A stretch of DNA of 64,000 nt from positions 558,001-622,000 of the forward strand of contig DAOSDY010000001.1 of NCBI GenBank assembly GCA_035362835.1, read 5' to 3'. Within the stretch, counting starts at the first letter, position 1; each line of letters opens with the position of its first letter. The translations under genes and the position numbers were made by a program. Below are positions 53,967-61,460 of the stretch, piece by piece. The notes beneath the pieces are model-generated. The model was not told the origin of the DNA, searched no databases, and was given only the letters and a program-made list of their open reading frames with translations. The stretch comes from Melioribacteraceae bacterium. GTDB taxonomy: Bacteria > Bacteroidota > Ignavibacteria > Ignavibacteriales > Melioribacteraceae.

Positions 53967-54938
53967 ATGATTCTTACAGTAACATTAAATCCGCTTCTGG
54001 AAAAAAGATACTTTTTCAAAGATGTCGAGCTCGGCAAATCCCACCGTTGCTTCAAAGAAGAATTGAGTGCCGGCGGGAAAGGAATCAATATAAGCAGGCA
54101 ATTAAATCTTCTGGGGATGAAAAACTCCGCTTACACTTTCCTCGGTGGAAATAACGGTAAGCTTCTTAGAAGCCTGCTTACACACGAGCAGATTGAATAT
54201 TCATCTGTCTCAACCAGATCGGAAACAAGTACTGCCGACCTTATAATTGAAGAGAGTAATCACAGGATTACTACTTTCTTCGGAGTCAACAGCCCGATCA
54301 CAAAAGAGGAATCGGACCAGTTCAAGGAGAAGATCGAAAAGATGATTCAGAACTGTTCTATCGCGGTCTTCTCCGGAAGTTCTCCGTGTAAAGAAACAGA
54401 TGACATTTTCCCCTATGCAATTGACCTTGCCAATAAGCACGATAAGATTTCAATTCTCGACACTTACGGCCCTCATCTTTCACATTGTATTGATGCGCTT
54501 CCCACTGTTGTTCATAATAATGTAAGCGAGGTTGAAGAATCACTTGGTATCAATCTTAAAAGCGAAACCGAAAAAATAGATTATCTAGATAACCTTTATA
54601 AAAAGGGAATCAAGCTTGCGTTTCTGACCGACGGGCCCAATCCATTCTATGCGTCAAAATATGATTTTCATTACCGGATTATACCTCCATACGTAAACGA
54701 GGTCGATTCTACTGGAAGCGGCGACGCTTTTACTGCCGGACTGGTTTACGGTCTGGAGAATTCAATTGTATTCGACGAGTTCGTAAAAATTGCGGCGGCA
54801 CTTGGAGCGGCAAACGCTTCAATGCTCGATACCTGCAGTGTCTCTAAAGAAATGCTGGACACATTTAGATCCGAAATTAAAATTGAACCTATCGGCAAGC
54901 GGATGAAACTGATTGACGACTCGCCGACAACTCATTGA
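53967..54938 (+). CDS. PfkB-family sugar kinase (1-phosphofructokinase type)
   Basis: The product is 323 residues from the ATG at 53967; the frame could start earlier but would overlap the GWxTD gene. The start (ILTVTLNPLLEKRYFF) and AGGKGINISRQLNLLG match 1-phosphofructokinase/tagatose-6-phosphate kinase. The C-terminal PfkB signature has the catalytic aspartate in DSTGSGDAFTAGLVYGL. No PTS or fructose genes are next to it, so the substrate is uncertain. Confidence 0.88.
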   Translation: MILTVTLNPLLEKRYFFKDVELGKSHRCFKEELSAGGKGINISRQLNLLGMKNSAYTFLGGNNGKLLRSLLTHEQIEYSSVSTRSETSTADLIIEESNHRITTFFGVNSPITKEESDQFKEKIEKMIQNCSIAVFSGSSPCKETDDIFPYAIDLANKHDKISILDTYGPHLSHCIDALPTVVHNNVSEVEESLGINLKSETEKIDYLDNLYKKGIKLAFLTDGPNPFYASKYDFHYRIIPPYVNEVDSTGSGDAFTAGLVYGLENSIVFDEFVKIAAALGAANASMLDTCSVSKEMLDTFRSEIKIEPIGKRMKLIDDSPTTH

Positions 54939-54955
54939 GCATAAGATGGATTTTT

Positions 54956-56758
54956 ATGATTAAGTTCTTTTTAAATCCAATCTCCTGCCGCATTACATTC
55001 CCTTCTAACATTTTGCTGTTCTTATTAATAAGTCTATTCTTAAATGGATTTGCCTTCCCCCAGTCAATTCAAAAAATTGAAATTGCAGGTGCGGAAAATT
55101 TCACCACTGCTGAATACAGGAACTGGATTAAAATTTCTGAGCGCTCCAAATATTACAAAGGTATTGAGGATTCAATAAGAAAAAGAATCGGCACCGAATT
55201 AAAATCGAACGGTTACTACAATTACAGTTTTGAAAAAATCGAATCCGTTTTAATTGATTCATCACAAATTAGAATTATTGTTTCAATAAATGAAGGAATG
55301 CCTACTTTAATCAGAAATATCAACTATAACAAATCCATAACCGATTCAACTTTATTGGAATACGGATTTCTAAAGCTAAGAGGAAGTACTTTCAGCAGAG
55401 TAAGTATTGAGAACAGTATCAATGAGATATTAACCGGCTTCGAAAATAGAGGATACCCGTTTGCAAACATTAGGATTGAATCGGTCTACTTTTATAACGA
55501 ATCCGGTTCAGACAATCCGCTTGCAGATATCTATCTGACAATCGACGCGGGTAGAGAGAGCCGTATTAACAGAATAGAACTTTCCGGAAATTCTAAAACG
55601 AAAGCTGACTTGATAGTAAGAGCAATAGGATTGAAACCCGGGGATCTCTACATTCAGAACAATATTGATAATGTTGCAGTAAGACTGAACCGTCTCCGCT
55701 TCTTCGAACCGGTTGATCCGCCTGAATTCTATTTTAATTCCTCGGATGAAGGAATATTAAAAATAAGTGTACGGGAGAAGGAGACTAATAATTTCGACGG
55801 AATAATCGGATATATACCCGGAATACATCAGAACGAAAAAGGATTTGTAACTGGATTCATAAATGTAAATCTAAGGAATCTCTTCGGAACCGGACGGTCT
55901 GCCGCGTTTAAGTGGCAGCAGGAGAACCGTTACTCACAGGAACTTGAAATACGTTACCTTGAACCCTGGCTGTTCAATTTTCCCTTGAACATTGAAGCAG
56001 GACTTTTTCAGCGGAAGCAGGACAGTACTTATGTGCAGCGGAGCGCAGAAGGTAAAATCGAATATGCAGCTACGGATGAAATCTCCGCGTCATTAATTCT
56101 CAACACACAATCGACAATTCCCTCGGAGCGCGCGAGCAAAAGTTTTACGGTTTACAATTCTACGTCATTCACTACGGGATTGAATGTTAAGATTGATACA
56201 CGGGACGACTTTTACGCTCCTTTAAGCGGTATTCTGCTAAGCAATTCTTATAAGTATACATCGAAGAGTATTGATGGGCCAAAAGATTTTATAACGCCTG
56301 ACTTAAAAACCAGCATCGGATTTCAAAGACTGGAAATTGATCTCCATTATTTTCTTCAGATTTTCCGGGATCAGGTTATTTCAGCAGCGGTTCACGCTAG
56401 AGAACTTAAAGGTAACGACGTTGAAATCAGCGATCTTTACCTACTGGGTGGAACAAATACTCTGCGGGGATACAGGGAAAAACAATTCGCTGGCAACCGG
56501 ATACTCTGGTCCAACCTCGAATACCGCTACCTTTTAAGCCGCAGATCTTTTGTGTTTCTATTCTTTGATACCGGCTACTTCCTGAGAAATGAGGATTCTT
56601 TAAATAATATCCCGAGTGTATCTGAATTCAAGTACGGATATGGTATTGGATTTAACATTGAAACCGCCCTGGGGATACTCGGCGTAAGTTTCGCGTTGGG
56701 AGAAGGCGATTCATTCGGCGAAGGGAAAATCCATTTCGGTATAATCAACGAGTTTTAA
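54956..56758 (+). CDS. BamA/TamA-like outer-membrane protein (POTRA and Omp85 barrel)
   Basis: The product is 600 residues from the ATG at 54956; the TTG at 54935 in frame is less likely. A signal peptide is followed by POTRA-like units up to about residue 290 (GNSKTKADLIVRAIGLKPGD, IRNINYNKSITDSTLLEYGF). The 16-strand barrel then begins (FVTGFINVNLRNLFGTG), with LLGGTNTLRGYREKQFAGNR as the conserved loop-6 R-G-Y motif. It inserts or moves proteins or lipids at the outer membrane. It is smaller than BamA and may be a second member of the family. Confidence 0.88.
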   Translation: MIKFFLNPISCRITFPSNILLFLLISLFLNGFAFPQSIQKIEIAGAENFTTAEYRNWIKISERSKYYKGIEDSIRKRIGTELKSNGYYNYSFEKIESVLIDSSQIRIIVSINEGMPTLIRNINYNKSITDSTLLEYGFLKLRGSTFSRVSIENSINEILTGFENRGYPFANIRIESVYFYNESGSDNPLADIYLTIDAGRESRINRIELSGNSKTKADLIVRAIGLKPGDLYIQNNIDNVAVRLNRLRFFEPVDPPEFYFNSSDEGILKISVREKETNNFDGIIGYIPGIHQNEKGFVTGFINVNLRNLFGTGRSAAFKWQQENRYSQELEIRYLEPWLFNFPLNIEAGLFQRKQDSTYVQRSAEGKIEYAATDEISASLILNTQSTIPSERASKSFTVYNSTSFTTGLNVKIDTRDDFYAPLSGILLSNSYKYTSKSIDGPKDFITPDLKTSIGFQRLEIDLHYFLQIFRDQVISAAVHARELKGNDVEISDLYLLGGTNTLRGYREKQFAGNRILWSNLEYRYLLSRRSFVFLFFDTGYFLRNEDSLNNIPSVSEFKYGYGIGFNIETALGILGVSFALGEGDSFGEGKIHFGIINEF

Positions 56759-56816
56759 TTCATTTTATACTTCACCCGCTGTTCGATAATTTAAATTCCA
56801 TTTTCTATTTTTGTGC

Positions 56817-57443
56817 ATGAACTCATTAAAAAAATTCGATACTGAATTCCTCTCGCGGAAAATTAAATTAATAGCCGGTGTTGATGAAGCCGGACGGGGA
56901 CCTATTGCCGGTCCGGTAGTTGCCGCTGCCGTTATATTTGATAAAAAAACTTTTAACGATAGAATAAACGATTCAAAAAAACTTGCAGAAGAGACCCGCG
57001 AGGAATTGTACACCTGGATAGTTGCTAATTGTATTTCGTACGGCGTTGGAATAGTAGACCACGAAGAGATCGACAGAATCAATATCCTTCAGGCATCTTT
57101 GAAAGCCATGAAAATCGCCGTATCCGGACTTGAACCCGAACCTCATCTCTGCCTTATAGACGGAAACAAATCTTTTATTTCGGAAATACCTACAAGAACA
57201 ATTGTAAAGGGGGATTCAAAATCTATTTCGATTGCAGCCGCTTCAATAATTGCGAAAGTAACGCGCGACAGAATTATGAATAACTATGCGAAAAAATATC
57301 CCGGATACAGATGGGACCGCAATAAAGGTTATGCAACAAAAGCGCATATTAACGCTGTTAAAAAATTAGGAGCTACACGGCTCCACCGTCAGACTTTTCT
57401 CAGCAGAATTCTTGAACAGGAAAAACAGGAAGTTTTATTCTAG
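56817..57443 (+). CDS. rnhB: Ribonuclease HII
   Basis: The product is 208 residues from the ATG at 56817; a TTG at 56811 would add two residues. The catalytic residues are seen in GVDEAGRGPIAGPVVAAAVI (D and E), LIDGNKS (D), and ASIIAKVTRDRIMNNYAKKY (D). It removes ribonucleotides in RNA-DNA hybrids. It is independent of its neighbours, with no overlap. Confidence 0.95.
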   Translation: MNSLKKFDTEFLSRKIKLIAGVDEAGRGPIAGPVVAAAVIFDKKTFNDRINDSKKLAEETREELYTWIVANCISYGVGIVDHEEIDRINILQASLKAMKIAVSGLEPEPHLCLIDGNKSFISEIPTRTIVKGDSKSISIAAASIIAKVTRDRIMNNYAKKYPGYRWDRNKGYATKAHINAVKKLGATRLHRQTFLSRILEQEKQEVLF

Positions 57444-57515
57444 TTTAATCCGCGACAGGATTACTTTGGTACTTGGCTAGTCAGTCTCTAATTCATAGAG
57501 AATCCGGGGGGTGAA

Positions 57516-57887
57516 ATGAATAACGAAGAAAGAAAGAATAAACGTAAAACGGGAACCGGGGGGGAAGAAATTGCATGCGGGTTTCTTACCAATCTCGGTT
57601 ATAAGATACTTGAGAGGAATTATCAATTCGGGCATGGTGAAATCGATATAATTGCAGAAGATGGAGATGCTATTGTTTTTGTTGAGGTGAAGTACAGAAA
57701 GAATCTGGATTACGGTCCACCGGAAAGTGCCGTTACTCTTTCGAAGCAGAAGCAGATCAGGAAAATCGCATCGGCATACTTATGGGAAAAAGAAATTAAA
57801 GAAAGGCCCTGCAGAATAGATGTGGTTGCAATTCTGCAGTATCACGGGCAGAAACCAGAGATAACACATTACGTAAATGCTTTTTAG
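57516..57887 (+). CDS. YraN family protein (UPF0102)
   Basis: The product is 123 residues. The family pattern is complete: GGEEIACGFLTNLGYKILER, NYQFGHGEIDIIAEDGDAIV and FVEVKYRKNLDYGPPESAV, then KQKQIRKIASAYL. It has the nuclease-type E-x-D-x-E-V-K core of the restriction-endonuclease fold, but its activity is not established. It follows rnhB, as it does in many genomes. Confidence 0.93.
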   Translation: MNNEERKNKRKTGTGGEEIACGFLTNLGYKILERNYQFGHGEIDIIAEDGDAIVFVEVKYRKNLDYGPPESAVTLSKQKQIRKIASAYLWEKEIKERPCRIDVVAILQYHGQKPEITHYVNAF

Positions 57888-57966
57888 CAAACCATTTTTA
57901 CAGTCTATCAAATAAGTATTTCTTTTACTATTTTGGTCATCAAAACAGAGTAGTTTTACTTCTCAA

Positions 57967-58776
57967 ATGAAATTACCCAAACTAAAACAGAGCCGCCGAC
58001 TCAAGTATTCCGATTATCTATATAATTTTTTCGCAACTATCACCGGCCTTACAATTTTCAACTGGGAGTTCATAAAACAGGCATTCATTCCTCCATATGA
58101 GATTTCCGAGATAAAAAAGCATATGGACGAACTCGGAGTTAAAACTTTCGGAATAGTGAGTATTACCGGGCTGATAATTGGCCTGGTTCTGGCCATGCAG
58201 AGTCAGCCGGTTCTTCAGCGTTTCGGTGCAACGGATTTTCTACCCGGGATGGTTGCATTATCGGTTGTCCGAGAACTCGGACCGGTTATAACCGCACTAA
58301 TATTTGCCGGACGGGTTAGTTCGGGAATAGGGGCAGAACTCGGTTCGATGCGTGTTACAGAACAGATCGATGCTATGGAAGTCTCGGCAGTTAATCCGTT
58401 TAAATTCCTGGTGGTCACTCGCGTAATAGCAACTACAATGATTCTTCCGGTTCTATCGGTTTATGTTATTGTGATAGCAATTTTCGGCGGATACATCGCA
58501 GTTATAATAACAGAAAATATGAACATTTATTACTATATCGATTCTGTTCTCCGCTCTGTGGAGTTCGGTGATTTTATACCCGGCGTTGCAAAAACTTTTG
58601 TCTTTGGTTATATAGTAGGGCTTGTTGGATGTTATAAAGGATTCACCGCGGAAGGTGGAACTGAAGGCGTTGGAAGAGCATCCACAACTTCAGTGGTTCT
58701 CTCATCGCTGCTTATTTTAATTTTTGATATGATACTTGTAAAAATATCGTTATGGATATGGCCGACATTAGGATAG
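57967..58776 (+). CDS. mlaE: MlaE-type ABC permease (phospholipid transport)
   Basis: The product is 269 residues with five or six membrane helices. It has the MlaE (permease) pattern: SVVRELGPVITALIFAGRVS, SGIGAELGSMRVTEQIDAM, and CYKGFTAEGGTEGVGRASTT. With MlaF and MlaD it moves phospholipids between the membranes to keep outer-membrane asymmetry. The end overlaps mlaF by 25 bases. Confidence 0.93.
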   Translation: MKLPKLKQSRRLKYSDYLYNFFATITGLTIFNWEFIKQAFIPPYEISEIKKHMDELGVKTFGIVSITGLIIGLVLAMQSQPVLQRFGATDFLPGMVALSVVRELGPVITALIFAGRVSSGIGAELGSMRVTEQIDAMEVSAVNPFKFLVVTRVIATTMILPVLSVYVIVIAIFGGYIAVIITENMNIYYYIDSVLRSVEFGDFIPGVAKTFVFGYIVGLVGCYKGFTAEGGTEGVGRASTTSVVLSSLLILIFDMILVKISLWIWPTLG

Positions 58777-59510
58777 TTGAAATAAGAAATCTTTCCAAGA
58801 GATTCGAGGACCTGATCGTTCTCGACAATATTTCGCTCGAAGTACATCGTGCCGAGAATCTTGTTGTCTTCGGAAGAAGCGGTCAGGGTAAGAGCGTTCT
58901 GCTGAAATGCATTATCGGGCTGATGCCGCCGGATGAAGGGACAATTTTGATTAAGGGTGAGGATATATCCGGGCTTTCAGTGGATGATATGAACCGGTTA
59001 CGTAAAAATATCGGTTTCCTGTTTCAGGGCTCGGCTCTTTACGATTCTATGACAGTAAGAGAGAACCTCTCGTTCCCTCTCAAGAGAAATTTTCCGGAGA
59101 TGACTCCGGCCGATATAACAAGTAAAGTGATTAATACGCTTGAGCTAGTTGGTCTTGAAGATGCGGTGGATAAAATGCCGTCTGAATTATCCGGCGGTAT
59201 GAAAAAAAGAATTGCCCTGGCCCGTTCGATTATAACAGACCCGGAATTGATGCTTTACGACGAACCGACAACCGGCCTGGACCCGATTACAACAAAAGAA
59301 ATAAGCGAACTGATCATTAATCTTCAGAAGAAACTGAATATGACTTCAATTGTGGTTACTCACGATTTAATATGCGCTGAAATAATAGCAGACCGGGCAA
59401 TTTTCCTGAAGGATGCAAAAATCGCATACCAGGGAAGTATTAAAGAACTTACAAGTTCCGGCGATAGCTTTTTGAAGAATTTTTTCAGTAACGAAATAAT
59501 AAAAGTTTGA
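58752..59510 (+). CDS. mlaF: MlaF-type ABC ATPase
   Basis: The product is 252 residues. Walker A is GRSGQGKSVLLKC, the signature is ELSGGMKKRIALAR, and Walker B is LMLYDEPTTGLD; the switch histidine is in VVTHDL. The frame has ATGs at 58752 and 58758, and both overlap mlaE. The best match is to MlaF in the MlaFEDB transporter, but no MlaB or MlaC gene is next to it. Confidence 0.94.
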   Translation: MDMADIRIVEIRNLSKRFEDLIVLDNISLEVHRAENLVVFGRSGQGKSVLLKCIIGLMPPDEGTILIKGEDISGLSVDDMNRLRKNIGFLFQGSALYDSMTVRENLSFPLKRNFPEMTPADITSKVINTLELVGLEDAVDKMPSELSGGMKKRIALARSIITDPELMLYDEPTTGLDPITTKEISELIINLQKKLNMTSIVVTHDLICAEIIADRAIFLKDAKIAYQGSIKELTSSGDSFLKNFFSNEIIKV

Positions 59511-59520
59511 GAGGCTCAAT

Positions 59521-60561
59521 ATGTTAAAACAACTCGAAGGCGCCCGTTTAGGTATTTTCATTTTTATCGGGACAGTTTTACTTGTCATTTCGATTTTTCT
59601 CCTCGGAAGTAAAGAGAAACTCTTTACAAGTACAATTGAAGTGAAAGCTTATTTCAATCAGATCGAAGGATTGAAGTCGGGTGCGCCTGTTCGTTTGAGC
59701 GGCTATGATATCGGAAGCGTAAGCGGAATTTCCCTTGTCGACCAGGAATCGGGTAACGTAGAAGTGAGAATGCGTATCGATGTTGGACTGAAACATTTCA
59801 TCCGTCTCGACAGTCAGGCGGCGATCGAAACGGAAGGCCTTGTCGGCAAAAAAATTGTAACAATCACTCCGGGTTCTCCCGACCTTGAAGTAATTGAAGA
59901 AGGCGGAATAATCAAATCCAAAAACCCGATGAATGTTGCCGCGATAATCGAAGAGACAGAAGCAGTCATATCATATCTCAAAAACCTGACGAAGGACCTG
60001 TCCGAGATAATCGCCAAGACCAACGAAGGTGAAGGAACATTCGGTAAACTTGTTAACGACGACCGGCTCTATAAAGCGGCCGTAAACATTACTCAGAATG
60101 CCGATAAAAATATGAACGCACTTACGGACCGGCTAAGCGACATTACTGATATTATTGTAAACACGAGCAAGAGTATCGGTTCAATAATCGCTAACGTTGA
60201 TACCGCGGTAATTGATGTAAGAAAGCTTGTTGACAGGGTTGAAAAAGGTGAAGGAGCACTCGGTACTCTCCTAACCGATCAGAAAATTGCCGATTCGATC
60301 CGTACTTTGATTTACAATTTCTCCAAGACATCGGAGGATGCGCGTATGGCAACTTCCAGTCTGGCAGAAAATATGGAGGCGTTAAAGCACAACTGGTTGT
60401 TCAAAAGTTATTTCGAGCAGCGCGGTTACTGGAATAAAGCTGAATATGAAATTGAAATCGAAAAAAGATTAAGAGATTTGCAGGAACAGAACGACATTCT
60501 GGATAAAAAAATAAAAGAACTTCTGGAACTGGAAAAGAACCTGGAGAAGAATAAAAAATAA
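59521..60561 (+). CDS. mlaD: MlaD-type MCE-domain protein
   Basis: The product is 346 residues. An N-terminal membrane helix is followed by one MCE domain (VKAYFNQIEGLKSGAPVRLS, GYDIGSVSGIS, TEGLVGKKIVTITPG). A long helical tail with coiled-coil stretches up to the end follows (near residues 145-346). It should be the periplasmic ring of the Mla transporter. It is longer than E. coli MlaD (about 180 residues) because of the tail, which is usual in Bacteroidota. Confidence 0.92.
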   Translation: MLKQLEGARLGIFIFIGTVLLVISIFLLGSKEKLFTSTIEVKAYFNQIEGLKSGAPVRLSGYDIGSVSGISLVDQESGNVEVRMRIDVGLKHFIRLDSQAAIETEGLVGKKIVTITPGSPDLEVIEEGGIIKSKNPMNVAAIIEETEAVISYLKNLTKDLSEIIAKTNEGEGTFGKLVNDDRLYKAAVNITQNADKNMNALTDRLSDITDIIVNTSKSIGSIIANVDTAVIDVRKLVDRVEKGEGALGTLLTDQKIADSIRTLIYNFSKTSEDARMATSSLAENMEALKHNWLFKSYFEQRGYWNKAEYEIEIEKRLRDLQEQNDILDKKIKELLELEKNLEKNKK

Positions 60562-60564
60562 ACT

Positions 60565-61125
60565 TTACTTTAAAAGCTGCGTGTGGAATTTATTGATCTT
60601 CTCTACATAACTTAATGTTTCTTCATGGCGCCATCTGGGAACTTCCGGGGCTACTATAGATATGTTCTCCCAGTCGGTATGATCAAGATTTTTATCTTTC
60701 GCTTTTTCCTGTGCTTTAAGAATAGTACCTCTGCCTGCATTATAACTTCCGAATGTAAACCTGAATTTTTCATCGCTCTCCGCTATTTCTTTCCAGGCTT
60801 TATAGAGCTGGCGGTCGTAGTAGATTCCCGCGGCAATATTCCAGACGGGATCGTCAATGTTATCAAATTCAGGATTGGCACTCTGAACATCTGCAAAAGT
60901 CGATGGCATTAGCTGCATCAGTCCTCTTGCGCCAACCGGGCTGACAGCCTCCGGCAATAAACTGCTCTCTGCCATACTCTGGGCTTTAAATAACTTCCAG
61001 TCGTACCCCGGCCCGAAAAAGCGCTTGCTGTACTTTTTAAAAGTATCGTCATATTCGGTAAACTTTTTCTGAGCGATTAATCCCGAAGCAGTAAAAATTA
61101 AGACAACAAAGAGAAGGTATTTCAA
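60565..61125 (-). CDS. Secreted lytic transglycosylase (SLT domain)
   Basis: The product is 186 residues with a signal peptide (LFVVLIFTASGLIAQ). The SLT core has AQSMAESSL with the catalytic glutamate, PVGARGLMQLMPSTFAD, NIAAGIYYDRQLYKAW and TFGSYNAGRGTI. It cuts peptidoglycan strands. The product is small, so it is only the catalytic domain. It is convergent with mlaD and overlaps the DUF350 gene by 4 bases. Confidence 0.9.
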   Translation of the reverse strand: MKYLLFVVLIFTASGLIAQKKFTEYDDTFKKYSKRFFGPGYDWKLFKAQSMAESSLLPEAVSPVGARGLMQLMPSTFADVQSANPEFDNIDDPVWNIAAGIYYDRQLYKAWKEIAESDEKFRFTFGSYNAGRGTILKAQEKAKDKNLDHTDWENISIVAPEVPRWRHEETLSYVEKINKFHTQLLK

Positions 61126-61325
61126 TTCAATGCCCCTGCAATTATTAAAGCGATCGAAATAAACAATGCGGCAATAAAAATCGACACAGCCACATTACCC
61201 TTTTTAAGTTCCTCTTCAAAATCGATCTTGGGGGAAAGTTTATCAAAAATTTTGTAAGAAATAAACATTAATAAAACACCAAGAACTGCATAAAGGAAAT
61301 TAATCCCGATAATCGTCCATTCCAT
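61122..61325 (-). CDS. DUF350 membrane protein
   Basis: The product is 67 residues with two membrane helices (IIGINFLYAVLGVLLMFISY and VSIFIAALFISIALIIAGAL) joined by a charged loop (KIDFEEELKKGN). The family is DUF350, small inner-membrane proteins of unknown role. It is translated with the lytic transglycosylase downstream, with which it overlaps. Confidence 0.8.
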   Translation of the reverse strand: MEWTIIGINFLYAVLGVLLMFISYKIFDKLSPKIDFEEELKKGNVAVSIFIAALFISIALIIAGALN

Positions 61326-61460
61326 AATTTCTCCATTGAATGATTTTATTCCGCAATAATATAATCATGATTTCCGGGTTATTCAATCACTGTAATGTAT
61401 AGTATTAAGTGTCAGTCCAATTTTGTAATTTGCCTGACGCGATTAATCATTTTACCGGTT